A stretch of 64,000 nucleotides of DNA from Pseudomonas sp. R5(2019). Its GTDB lineage: Bacteria; Pseudomonadota; Gammaproteobacteria; Pseudomonadales; Pseudomonadaceae. A program made the translations under genes and the position numbers. Of this stretch, positions 46,618 through 55,103 are shown piece after piece; position 1 is the stretch's first letter, and each line of letters starts with the position of its first letter. The notes under the pieces were generated by a model. It did no database searches and was not told the DNA's origin. It saw nothing but the letters and a program-made list of their open reading frames with translations. The stretch is taken from the NCBI RefSeq assembly GCF_009905435.1, contig NZ_JAAAMT010000010.1, positions 1 to 64,000 on the forward strand. The letters are read 5' to 3'.

Positions 46618-46675
46618 GAGACGCAGCGTCTCGGCGTCTCGACCGCGCCATCAGGAGCATGAGACCCAGCGTCTG
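46618..46675. promoter_or_regulatory. candidate AcoR operator pair
   Basis: A perfect 7+1+7 palindrome GAGACGCAGCGTCTC (46618-46632) is followed 43 bases later by GAGACCCAGCGTCTG (46661-46675), matching at 13 of 15 positions. An extra half-site GCGTCTC lies at 46634-46640. The centres fall about 145 and 102 bases upstream of the expected acoX start point, normal for sigma-54 enhancers, and are on nearly the same helix face (about four turns apart). Binding by AcoR is inferred. Confidence 0.6.
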
Positions 46676-46743
46676 ACCCGCCACCGTGCTGTCATTGCCC
46701 GATAACGCTCTAGACCGGGCATCCGCGCAAGACTCGACGCGGT

Positions 46744-46759
46744 TGGCACTGGCCTTGCT
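46744..46759 (+). promoter_or_regulatory. sigma-54 promoter of acoXABC
   Basis: TGGCACTGGCCTTGCT matches the -24/-12 consensus TGGCAC-N5-TTGC(A/T) at every defined position. It lies 33 bases upstream of the acoX ATG, with the start point expected near 46770. Confidence 0.85.
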
Positions 46760-46792
46760 CTACCCCTGATCAACAATAATCAGAGGTGCGCC

Positions 46793-47851
46793 ATGAGCAA
46801 ACCCGCATTGACCGTTGGCATCATCGCCAACCCGGCCTCCGGTCGTGACCTTCGGCGCCTGACCGCCAATGCCGGCCTTTATTCCAGCACCGACAAGGCC
46901 TCGACCGTGCAACGGCTGCTGGGGGCGTTCGGTGTCACCGGGGTCGACCAGGTGCTGCTGCCGCCGGACATGACCGGCATCGCCGCCGCCGTGCTCAAGG
47001 CCAGCAACAGCCCGCACGCCAGCCAGAATCGCTGGCCGCGCCTGCAGATACTCGACATGCCGTTGCAGCAGACCGTGGCCGACACCCGTCTGGCAGCCCG
47101 GCGAATGGTCGAGCACGGCGCAACGCTGATCGCCGTGCTGGGCGGTGACGGCACCCACAAGGCCGTCGCGGCCGAAGTCGGCGACACGCCGCTGCTGACC
47201 CTCTCCACCGGCACCAATAACGCTTTCCCCGAATTGCGCGAAGCCACCAGCGCCGGGCTCGCCGGCGGCTTGTTCGCCAGTGGCCGGATCCCGGCGCAGA
47301 TCGGCCTGCGGCGCAACAAGCGACTGCTGGTGCAGGACAGCACCCGCGCCTTGCGCGAATGGGCGCTGGTGGACGTCGCGGTCTCGCCGCTGAATTTTAT
47401 CGGCGCGCGCGCCATCAGCCGTGCCGAAGACCTGGTGGAAGTCTTCGCGACCTTTGCCGAGCCCCATGCTATTGGCCTGTCGGCCCTGTGCGGGCTGTGG
47501 TGCCCGGTCTCGCGCCAGGATCCCGAAGGCGCCTGGGTGCGTCTGCATCACCAGGCCGAACAGGCACTGCTGGCGCCGTTGGCCCCCGGCCTGCTGCAAG
47601 GCTGCGGCGTGACCGCCAGCGGCCGCCTGACACCCGGCGTCGCCTATTCCCTGAGCCTGGCCAGCGGCACCCTGGCGCTGGACGGCGAACGGGAAATCGA
47701 ATTCAGCGCCAACGAGCGCCCGACCATCACCCTCGACCCCAATGGCCCCTTGAGCATCGATGTCGAGGCCGTGCTGGCCTATGCCGCCCGCCACCGCCTG
47801 CTGGCGGTTGGCCGCGAACACCCGCAACACCCCGCCAACCTTTCGTGTTGA
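46793..47851 (+). CDS. acoX: AcoX, NAD kinase-like protein of acetoin catabolism
   Basis: 352 residues with an ATP-NAD kinase-like fold. IGIIANPASGRDLRR-type N-terminus (here VGIIANPASGRDLRR) and the GGDGTHK motif (117-123) are visible, with the Asp that NAD kinases use. It is regularly the first gene of Pseudomonas and Ralstonia aco operons, but its biochemical role is not established. AGAGG precedes the ATG. Confidence 0.85.
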   Translation: MSKPALTVGIIANPASGRDLRRLTANAGLYSSTDKASTVQRLLGAFGVTGVDQVLLPPDMTGIAAAVLKASNSPHASQNRWPRLQILDMPLQQTVADTRLAARRMVEHGATLIAVLGGDGTHKAVAAEVGDTPLLTLSTGTNNAFPELREATSAGLAGGLFASGRIPAQIGLRRNKRLLVQDSTRALREWALVDVAVSPLNFIGARAISRAEDLVEVFATFAEPHAIGLSALCGLWCPVSRQDPEGAWVRLHHQAEQALLAPLAPGLLQGCGVTASGRLTPGVAYSLSLASGTLALDGEREIEFSANERPTITLDPNGPLSIDVEAVLAYAARHRLLAVGREHPQHPANLSC

Positions 47852-47873
47852 GACAACCCTGGAGAACAACAAG

Positions 47874-48851
47874 ATGTCCACTCACCTGTCCACCGAGCAA
47901 CTGCTGCATGCCTACCAGGTCATGCGCACCATTCGTGATTTCGAAGAGCGCCTGCATGTGGAGTTCGCCACCGGCGAGATCCCGGGCTTCGTTCACCTGT
48001 ATGCCGGCGAAGAAGCCAGCGCCGCCGGGGTCATGGCGCACCTGACCGACAGCGACTGTATTGCCTCCAACCACCGTGGCCACGGCCACTGCATCGCCAA
48101 GGGCGTGGATGTGCACGGCATGATGGCCGAGATCTACGGCAAGAGAACCGGCGTCTGCGGTGGCAAGGGTGGTTCGATGCACATCGCCGACCTCGAGAAA
48201 GGCATGCTCGGCGCCAACGGCATCGTCGGCGCCGGTGCGCCGCTGGTGGCCGGTGCCGCGCTGGCCGCCAAGCTCAAGGGCACCCAGGACGTATCGGTGG
48301 TGTTTTTCGGCGATGGCGGCTCCAACGAAGGCGCGGTGTTCGAGGCCATGAACCTGGCCTCGATCATGAACCTGCCGTGCATCTTCGTTGCCGAGAACAA
48401 CGGCTACGCCGAAGCCACCGCCTCGAACTGGTCAGTGGCGTGCGACCACATCGCCGACCGCGCCGCCGGCTTCGGCATGCCGGGGGTCACCGTCGACGGC
48501 TACGACTTCTTCGCTGTCTTTGAAGCCGCCGGCGCCGCCATCGAGCGCGCTCGCGCAGGCCAGGGTCCGTCACTGGTGGAGGTCAAGCTGACCCGCTACT
48601 ACGGCCACTTCGAAGGCGATGCACAAACCTACCGAGCACCAGACGAGGTCAAGAACCTGCGTGAAACCCGCGACTGCCTGATGCAGTTTCGCGAGCGCAC
48701 CACCCGCGCCGGCGTGCTCAAGGCCGCTCAACTCGATGCCATCGACCAGCAGGTTGCCGCGCTGATCGAGGACTCGGTGCGCCGCGCCAAGTCCGATCCC
48801 AAACCCCTGGCCGCCGACCTGCTCAGCGACGTTTACGTGTCCTACCCCTGA
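47874..48851 (+). CDS. acoA: acetoin dehydrogenase E1 alpha subunit
   Basis: 325 residues. The thiamine-diphosphate-dependent E1 alpha has the ThDP motif starting at GDGGSN (from about Gly146) and ending in AENN about 30 residues later. It also has NHRGHGHCIAKG and GKRTGVCGGKGGSMH. With AcoB it splits acetoin into acetaldehyde and an acetyl unit passed to lipoate. GGAG lies upstream of the ATG at 47874. Confidence 0.93.
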   Translation: MSTHLSTEQLLHAYQVMRTIRDFEERLHVEFATGEIPGFVHLYAGEEASAAGVMAHLTDSDCIASNHRGHGHCIAKGVDVHGMMAEIYGKRTGVCGGKGGSMHIADLEKGMLGANGIVGAGAPLVAGAALAAKLKGTQDVSVVFFGDGGSNEGAVFEAMNLASIMNLPCIFVAENNGYAEATASNWSVACDHIADRAAGFGMPGVTVDGYDFFAVFEAAGAAIERARAGQGPSLVEVKLTRYYGHFEGDAQTYRAPDEVKNLRETRDCLMQFRERTTRAGVLKAAQLDAIDQQVAALIEDSVRRAKSDPKPLAADLLSDVYVSYP

Positions 48852-48886
48852 GCCGCCCCTACAACAAGAACAAGTGGAGAATCATC

Positions 48887-49906
48887 ATGGCGAGAAAAAT
48901 CAGCTACCAACAGGCCATCAACGAAGCCCTGGCCCAGGAAATGCGCCGCGACCCCAGCGTCTTCATCATCGGCGAAGACGTTGCCGGTGGCGCCGGCGCA
49001 CCGGGTGAAGACGACGCCTGGGGCGGCGTGCTCGGTGTCACCAAAGGCCTGTACAACCAGTTTCCCGGCCGCGTGCTGGATGCACCGCTATCGGAAATCG
49101 GCTACGTCGGCGCGGCAGTCGGTGCGGCCACCCAGGGCCTGCGCCCGGTCTGCGAACTGATGTTTGTCGATTTTGCCGGCTGCTGCCTGGACCAGATCCT
49201 CAATCAGGCCGCGAAATTTCGCTACATGTTCGGCGGCAAGGCGGTCACTCCGCTGGTGATGCGCACCATGGTCGGCGCCGGCCTGCGCGCCGCGGCCCAG
49301 CACTCGCAGATGCTGACCTCGCTGTGGACGCACATCCCCGGCTTGAAAGTGGTCTGCCCGTCCTCGCCTTATGACGCCAAGGGGCTGCTGATCCAGGCCA
49401 TTCGCGACAACGACCCGGTGATCTTCTGCGAACACAAACTGCTCTATAGCCTGCAGGGCGAGGTGCCCGAAGAGTCCTACTGCGTGCCGTTCGGTGAAGC
49501 CAATTACCTGCGCGAGGGCGACGACGTGACCCTGGTGACCTACGGGCGAATGGTCCACCTGGCCATGGACGCCGCGGCCAGTCTGGCGCGCCAGGGTATC
49601 GACTGCGAAGTGCTGGACCTGCGCACCACCAGCCCGCTGGACGAAGACAGCATCCTGGAAAGCGTGGAAAAAACCGGCCGCCTGGTGGTGATCGACGAAG
49701 CCAACCCGCGCTGCTCGATGGCCACCGACATCAGCGCACTGGTTGCCCAGAAAGCCTTTTCGGCCCTCAAGGGCCCGATTGAAATGGTCACCGCGCCGCA
49801 TACGCCGGTGCCGTTTTCCGATGCGCTGGAAGACCTTTACATCCCCACCGCCGCGAAGATCGAGGCGGCCGTGCACAAGGTGTTCGAAGGGAGGAGCGCG
49901 GCATGA
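48887..49906 (+). CDS. acoB: acetoin dehydrogenase E1 beta subunit
   Basis: 339 residues of the transketolase-like E1 beta type. Visible features include FIIGEDVAGGAGAPGED, GRVLDAPLSEIGYVGAAVGAA, MRTMVGAGLRAAAQHSQ and LDLRTTSPLDEDSILESVEKTGRLVVIDEA (given in part). GGAG precedes the ATG, and its stop overlaps the acoC ATG. Confidence 0.93.
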   Translation: MARKISYQQAINEALAQEMRRDPSVFIIGEDVAGGAGAPGEDDAWGGVLGVTKGLYNQFPGRVLDAPLSEIGYVGAAVGAATQGLRPVCELMFVDFAGCCLDQILNQAAKFRYMFGGKAVTPLVMRTMVGAGLRAAAQHSQMLTSLWTHIPGLKVVCPSSPYDAKGLLIQAIRDNDPVIFCEHKLLYSLQGEVPEESYCVPFGEANYLREGDDVTLVTYGRMVHLAMDAAASLARQGIDCEVLDLRTTSPLDEDSILESVEKTGRLVVIDEANPRCSMATDISALVAQKAFSALKGPIEMVTAPHTPVPFSDALEDLYIPTAAKIEAAVHKVFEGRSAA

Positions 49907-51003
49907 GCCAGATCCATACCCTGACCATGCCCAAATGGGGCTTGTCGATGACCGAAGGCCGGGTCGATGCCTGGCTCAAGGAAGAAGGCGAACCTATCAG
50001 CAAGGGCGACGAGGTGCTGGATGTGGAGACCGACAAGATCTCCAGCAGCGTCGAAGCGCCGTTCAGCGGAGTATTACGCCGACGCATCGCGCAGCCGGAC
50101 GAAACCTTGAGCGTGGGCGCCTTGCTGGCGGTGATCGTCGAAGGTGAAGCCAGCGAGGCCCAAATCGACGAAGTCATCGCTCAGTTCCAGGCCAGCTTTG
50201 TGCCGGGCGGCGATGCGAGCGAAGACAGCGGCCCTTCACCGCAGAAAGTGGAAATAGACGGCCGCATGCTGCGCTACTTCGATCGTGGCGAAGGCGGCAC
50301 ACCGCTGGTTCTGGTCCATGGTTTTGGCGGCGACCTGAACAACTGGCTGTTCAATCATGAGCCTCTGGCGACTGGGCGACGTGTCATTGCACTGGACCTG
50401 CCCGGCCATGGTGAGTCTGGCAAGGTGCTGCAAAAGGGCGATCTGGATGAGTTGAGCGAAGCGGTACTGGCGCTGCTCGACCATCTCGATATCGAACGAG
50501 CGCATTTCGTCGGCCACTCCATGGGCGGCGCGGTGTCTCTCAATCTGGCGCGACTGGCACCGGCTCGCGCAGCCTCTCTGACCCTGATCGCCAGCGCTGG
50601 CCTGGGGCCGGATATCAACGGCAGTTACCTGCAGGGCTTCGTCGACGCCAGCAATCGCAACGCCCTCAAGCCGCAACTGGTGCAGCTGTTTTCCGACCCC
50701 GCATTGGTCAATCGGCAAATGCTTGAAGATATGCTCAAGTTCAAGCGCCTGGAAGGCGTCGATACAGCGTTGCGGCAACTGTTGGGCAACCTGTTCGAGG
50801 GTGGCCAGCAACGGCAGGGTCTGCGTGCCGTGGTGGCGCAGCAACCGAGCCTGGTGATCTGGGGGGAGCGCGATGCGATCATTCCTGCGGCACACGCCCA
50901 AGGGCTGTCAGCTCAGATCCATGTGCTTGCAGGGCAAGGCCACATGGTGCAGATGGAAGCCGCCGACGAAGTGAACCGACTGATTCTGGCCTTTATCCAA
51001 TAG
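49903..51003 (+). CDS. acoC: AcoC: lipoyl domain fused to an alpha/beta hydrolase
   Basis: 366 residues. The N-terminal lipoyl domain (1-78) has the attachment Lys45 in VETDKISSS. The rest is an alpha/beta-hydrolase fold with VHGFGGDLNNW, nucleophile elbow GHSMGG and the catalytic His in GQGHMVQME. Canonical E2 features are absent: no peripheral-subunit-binding domain and no HxxxDG acyltransferase site. This unusual form is typical of acetoin-cleaving AcoC in Pseudomonas. It receives the acetyl group from E1 and releases acetyl-CoA by an uncertain mechanism. Confidence 0.88.
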   Translation: MSQIHTLTMPKWGLSMTEGRVDAWLKEEGEPISKGDEVLDVETDKISSSVEAPFSGVLRRRIAQPDETLSVGALLAVIVEGEASEAQIDEVIAQFQASFVPGGDASEDSGPSPQKVEIDGRMLRYFDRGEGGTPLVLVHGFGGDLNNWLFNHEPLATGRRVIALDLPGHGESGKVLQKGDLDELSEAVLALLDHLDIERAHFVGHSMGGAVSLNLARLAPARAASLTLIASAGLGPDINGSYLQGFVDASNRNALKPQLVQLFSDPALVNRQMLEDMLKFKRLEGVDTALRQLLGNLFEGGQQRQGLRAVVAQQPSLVIWGERDAIIPAAHAQGLSAQIHVLAGQGHMVQMEAADEVNRLILAFIQ

Positions 51004-51023
51004 GAACGGACCGCCGAAATCCA

Positions 51024-51112
51024 TGTGGGAGCGGATTCATCCGCGAATGCAGACACCGCCGAATGACTGACACGCTGCGGCGCCTTTATTCGCGGATAAA
51101 TCCGCTCCCACA
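51024..51112. repeat. REP-type inverted repeat pair
   Basis: Arms 51024-51048 and 51088-51112 (TGTGGGAGCGGATTCATCCG... and its inverse) differ at one position. The stretch just after the left arm (CAGACACCGC) also follows the left arm at 21.67 kb, so part of the loop is shared between copies. It lies between acoC and prmA. Confidence 0.85.
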
Positions 51113-51265
51113 GAAAAGCTCGTCACTTGAAATGGGTGACCCTTTGCGAGAGCGGGTTTGTCTGCAGAGCTTTCGGACTTGTCGTGTTTCCCCTTCACCT
51201 CAAGTAAACTGGCAGGCTTCGCGCAGCCCAGGGCTGCCTTCTGTACATTTTCAAAGGTGCCCGCC

Positions 51266-52144
51266 ATGCCTTGGCTGCAAGTACGTCTGGCTATCAGCCC
51301 GGAACAAGCCGAAACCTACGAAGACGCCTTGCTCGAAGTCGGCGCCGTTTCCGTGACCTTCATGGACGCTGAAGATCAGCCGATTTTCGAACCGGACCTC
51401 AATACCACTCCACTCTGGTCGCACACTCACCTGCTGGCCCTCTTCGAAGCCGATGCCCAACCTGAGCACGTGCTTGCGCACCTGCAACTGCTGACCGGCG
51501 CCGAATTGCCCGAGCATCAGGTCGAAGTGGTCGAGGACCAGGACTGGGAACGCAGCTGGATGGACAATTTCCAGCCCATGCGTTTTGGCCAGCGGCTGTG
51601 GATCGTACCAAGCTGGCACGCAGCGCCAGAGCCAGACGCCGTCAACCTGCTGCTCGATCCGGGCCTGGCATTCGGCACCGGCACCCACCCGACCACCGCC
51701 CTGTGCCTGGAATGGCTCGATGGCCAGGACCTGAAAGACTGCGAAGTCCTCGACTTCGGCTGCGGCTCGGGCATTCTGGCCATCGCCTCCCTGCTGCTGG
51801 GTGCTCGCCACGCAATCGGTACCGATATCGACGTGCAAGCGCTGGAAGCCTCCCGCGACAACGCTGGGCGCAACGGCATTGCCGAGGAGCGCTTCCCGGT
51901 CTACCTGCCTGAAGACATGCCAGCGATCCAGGCTGATGTACTGGTCGCCAACATCCTCGCCGGGCCGCTGGTCTCGCTGGCGCCGCAGCTGTCCGGGCTG
52001 GTGAAGCCGGGTGGCCGCCTGGCGCTGTCGGGCATCCTCGCCGAGCAAGGTGAAGAGGTCGCCGCCGCCTATGCCACCGACTTCGACCTGGACCCGATCG
52101 CCGTGCGCGAAGGCTGGGTACGCATCAGTGGCCGCCGCCGCTGA
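51266..52144 (+). CDS. prmA: ribosomal protein L11 methyltransferase
   Basis: 292 residues. The N-terminal L11-recognition domain starts [16 protein letters not shown]. The C-terminal SAM methyltransferase has motif [29 protein letters not shown] and the substrate motif VANILAGPL. It trimethylates L11. The ATG at 51266 follows AAAGG; an in-frame ATG 108 bases earlier is not supported. It heads the prmA-DUF3426-dusB-fis series. Confidence 0.94.
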   Translation: MPWLQVRLAISPEQAETYEDALLEVGAVSVTFMDAEDQPIFEPDLNTTPLWSHTHLLALFEADAQPEHVLAHLQLLTGAELPEHQVEVVEDQDWERSWMDNFQPMRFGQRLWIVPSWHAAPEPDAVNLLLDPGLAFGTGTHPTTALCLEWLDGQDLKDCEVLDFGCGSGILAIASLLLGARHAIGTDIDVQALEASRDNAGRNGIAEERFPVYLPEDMPAIQADVLVANILAGPLVSLAPQLSGLVKPGGRLALSGILAEQGEEVAAAYATDFDLDPIAVREGWVRISGRRR

Positions 52145-52184
52145 GAGCGCCTAGAATGGTCCTCTGCCTAACCCGGATCGCCGC

Positions 52185-53504
52185 ATGACCGACAGTTTCG
52201 TCACTCAGTGCCCCCATTGCCAGACCAGCTTTCGCGTCAGCCACACTCAATTGAGCGTGGCCCGCGGGGTGGTGCGTTGTGGCGCCTGCCTGCAGGTGTT
52301 CAACGCGGCGCGCCAACTGCTCGAACAGAGCTCGGCCCGGGAAGCCCGGCAAGCCCTCACGCCTTCCGCCCAGCCCATCCCTGCCCCGGCGCCAGAGGCG
52401 CCCGCCACCGGTGAGCCGAAGGCGCCGGTCAGCCAGCGCGAATGGTCACCGGCCGAGCTGGACCTGGATAACCTTGACCTGGACAAACTCGATCTCGACC
52501 GGGAACTGGCCAGGCTCGAACAACGGGAAATCGAGCCGACCACCGAGTTCGGCCACATCCGCCCGCCGCGCGCAGAGTCCTTGAGCGCCCAGCGCGACGT
52601 CCATAATGTCGATGAACCGCCCCTGGCCGGCGGGCTGTTCGGTTCAGCCGATGACGGGCACCCTCACGGCGAACCCGAGCTGCAACCGCCGACCATCGAG
52701 CCCATCGCCTTTGACAAGCCTGAGCCTGCGCGCTTCGAGCGCACCGAGCCCTCGTTGTCGCTGGACGCTGACGAAGACCTCGATGTAGAACCTCGCCGCC
52801 CGCTACCGGTTGTCGAAAAGCCCGTTGAGCGCCCCCCCGCGCGCGAACGCCTGACGGCACTGGATCCCCTTGATGAGCAGGACGACGAGCCACTGCGCCG
52901 TGATCCGCCACTGGAAACCCGCCGCGACAAAGGCGTGCGCCATGAACCGGGCCTGAACAACGATGGCCTTGCCGACCTGGTCGACGATCCGTTGCAGCTG
53001 GACTGGCAAAAACGCCGCACGCCCTGGGGCAAGCGCCTTTTGTGGTTCATCCTGGTGCTGTTGGCCGCGGCGGCACTGGCAGGTCAATACATTTGGTATC
53101 ACTTTGATGAGCTGGCGCGGCAGGATCAATACCGCCCCTGGTTCCAGCAACTCTGCCCACAGCTAGGGTGCAAGGTGCCATCAAAGGTCGACATCAGCCT
53201 GATCAAGAGCAGTAACCTGGTGGTGCGCAGCCATCCGGACTTCAAAGGCGCGTTGATCGTCGATGCGATCATCTACAACCGTGCGACTTTTTCGCAGCCT
53301 TTCCCGCTGCTGGAACTGCGGTTCGCCGACTTGAACGGGCAGCTGATTGCCAGCCGTCGGTTCAAACCCGGTGAATACCTGAGTGGTGAGCTGGCCGGCA
53401 AGGCAGAAATGCCCCCGCAAACGCCCATCCACATCGCGCTGGACATCCTCGACCCGGGCTCCAGGGCCGTCAACTACAGCCTCAGCTTCCGCTCTCCGGA
53501 GTGA
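52185..53504 (+). CDS. zinc-ribbon DUF3426 single-pass membrane protein
   Basis: 439 residues. An MJ0042-type N-terminal zinc ribbon (Cys9, Cys12, Cys32, Cys35: CPHC and CGAC) is followed by a long, acidic, Pro-rich disordered region (about 50-280). One membrane helix comes next (about 284-307, LLWFILVLLAAAALAGQYIW) and then the DUF3426 periplasmic domain (LVVRSHPDFKGALIVDAIIYNRATFSQPFPLLELRF, given in part). It lies between prmA and dusB, a conserved Pseudomonas position. Function unknown. Confidence 0.85.
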   Translation: MTDSFVTQCPHCQTSFRVSHTQLSVARGVVRCGACLQVFNAARQLLEQSSAREARQALTPSAQPIPAPAPEAPATGEPKAPVSQREWSPAELDLDNLDLDKLDLDRELARLEQREIEPTTEFGHIRPPRAESLSAQRDVHNVDEPPLAGGLFGSADDGHPHGEPELQPPTIEPIAFDKPEPARFERTEPSLSLDADEDLDVEPRRPLPVVEKPVERPPARERLTALDPLDEQDDEPLRRDPPLETRRDKGVRHEPGLNNDGLADLVDDPLQLDWQKRRTPWGKRLLWFILVLLAAAALAGQYIWYHFDELARQDQYRPWFQQLCPQLGCKVPSKVDISLIKSSNLVVRSHPDFKGALIVDAIIYNRATFSQPFPLLELRFADLNGQLIASRRFKPGEYLSGELAGKAEMPPQTPIHIALDILDPGSRAVNYSLSFRSPE

Positions 53505-53688
53505 TCGACCGCGTCTAGCACCGCTGATGCCAGCATTCCGGCGCCAGCCGCCCGGACAAAACCCCTCGGCATAAGCCTGCAGCTGTTCAGATTTTATCCA
53601 AATCGACCTTTATCCGGTCATCGAGAGCGGGTATCATGCCCACCCTTTTTCGAACTCCAATGATCCGGCCCCACAACAGGGAACACCT

Positions 53689-54702
53689 ATGTCGGCGGTA
53701 CGCATCGGCCCATATACATTGCAAAACGCCTTGATCCTCGCCCCGATGGCCGGGGTCACGGACCAACCATTTCGTCAGTTATGCCGACGACTGGGCGCAG
53801 GCCTGGTGGTCTCGGAAATGGTCAGTAGCGACATGAGTCTGTGGAACAGCCGCAAATCGCGCCTGCGCATGATCCACGAAGGTGATCCCGAGCCACGCTC
53901 GGTCCAGATCGCCGGTGGTGATGCCCAGATGCTGGCGGCTGCGGCCCGGGCCAATGTCGAGCTGGGTGCCCAGATTATTGATATCAATATGGGTTGCCCG
54001 GCAAAAAAAGTCTGCAACAAGGCTGCAGGCTCTGCTTTATTGAAAGATGAAAACCTGGTGCGCGAAATCCTGCACGCCGTGGTTGCCGCCGTCGATGTCC
54101 CGGTCACGCTGAAAATCCGCACCGGCTGGGACCGTTCGAACAAAAACGGCATCACGGTGGCGAAAATCGCCGAACAAGCCGGGATTCAAGCCCTGGCGGT
54201 CCATGGCAGGACCCGAGCCGACCTGTACACCGGTGAAGCCGAGTACGACACCATCGCTGCGATCAAGCAGGCGGTGTCGATACCGGTCTTTGCCAACGGC
54301 GACATCGACTCTGCACAAAAGGCCCGGCAGGTGCTGCAAGCCACCGGGGCTGATGGCGTGTTGATTGGCCGGGCTGCCCAAGGGCGGCCATGGATCTTTC
54401 GCGAGATCGAGCATTACCTGCGCACCGGCGAGACATTGCCGCCACCGCAGTTGGAAGAAGTGGAACGAATTCTGCTAGAACACCTTGCCGCGCTGCACGC
54501 CTTCTATGGCGATGTGATGGGCGTACGTATTGCCCGCAAACATGTCGGCTGGTATCTGGCCACCCTGCCAGGGGCCAGGGAATTTCGCGCCCAGTTCAAT
54601 CGTTTGGAAGATTCGCAGGCGCAGTGCGCCGACGTTCGCAGCTTCTTCCGCGAACGTGACCAGAGCCTGGTGACAGGAGACGGACAAGGGGTGGCCGCAT
54701 GA
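53689..54702 (+). CDS. dusB: tRNA-dihydrouridine synthase B
   Basis: 337 residues. This FMN-dependent TIM-barrel enzyme reduces U to dihydrouridine in the tRNA D-loop. Features include [13 protein letters not shown], catalytic Cys103 in [22 protein letters not shown] and [12 protein letters not shown]. Its stop overlaps the fis start (ATGA), the classical dusB-fis operon. Confidence 0.95.
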   Translation: MSAVRIGPYTLQNALILAPMAGVTDQPFRQLCRRLGAGLVVSEMVSSDMSLWNSRKSRLRMIHEGDPEPRSVQIAGGDAQMLAAAARANVELGAQIIDINMGCPAKKVCNKAAGSALLKDENLVREILHAVVAAVDVPVTLKIRTGWDRSNKNGITVAKIAEQAGIQALAVHGRTRADLYTGEAEYDTIAAIKQAVSIPVFANGDIDSAQKARQVLQATGADGVLIGRAAQGRPWIFREIEHYLRTGETLPPPQLEEVERILLEHLAALHAFYGDVMGVRIARKHVGWYLATLPGAREFRAQFNRLEDSQAQCADVRSFFRERDQSLVTGDGQGVAA

Positions 54703-55019
54703 CGATGATGACCGAGACTTTAGTGAGTGGAACAACACCCGTGAGCGACAACGTCAATTTGAAACAGCACCTGAGCACACCCAGCGAAGAGGGCCAGACC
54801 CTGCGCGGGAGTGTCGAAAAGGCGCTGCACAATTATTTCGCCCACCTGGAGGGCGCTGCCGTTACGGACGTGTACAACCTGGTGCTCTCCGAAGTCGAGG
54901 CTCCCTTGCTCGAAAGCGTGATGAACTACGTCAAGGGCAACCAGACCAAGGCCAGCGAACTGCTGGGCCTGAACCGGGGCACCCTGCGCAAGAAACTCAA
55001 GCAGTACGATCTGCTGTAA
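54699..55019 (+). CDS. fis: DNA-binding protein Fis
   Basis: 106 residues. The N-terminal dimerisation and inversion region is followed by the C-terminal HTH ([20 protein letters not shown], 84-103). Fis is a nucleoid protein and global regulator. The ATG at 54699 overlaps the dusB stop and has AAGGGG upstream; further in-frame ATGs lie within nine bases. Confidence 0.94.
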   Translation: MTMMTETLVSGTTPVSDNVNLKQHLSTPSEEGQTLRGSVEKALHNYFAHLEGAAVTDVYNLVLSEVEAPLLESVMNYVKGNQTKASELLGLNRGTLRKKLKQYDLL

Positions 55020-55036
55020 GCATGCATTCAAACCAT

Positions 55037-55072
55037 AAAAGGCGGCTCGCATTCCATGAGGTCGCCTTTTTT
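55037..55072 (+). terminator. intrinsic terminator after fis
   Basis: AAAAGGCG (55037-55044) pairs with CGCCTTTT (55063-55070) and runs into a six-T tract, 17 bases after the fis stop. Confidence 0.75.
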
Positions 55073-55103
55073 GCTGACTCCTCTGCTTTAGATGGAAACT
55101 GAA

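Noticed and set aside
44559..51112. Reading the aco block as a mobile element because REP repeats flank it
   Set aside because: The same REP class flanks many genes here, no integrase or target duplication is visible, and codon character resembles the neighbours.
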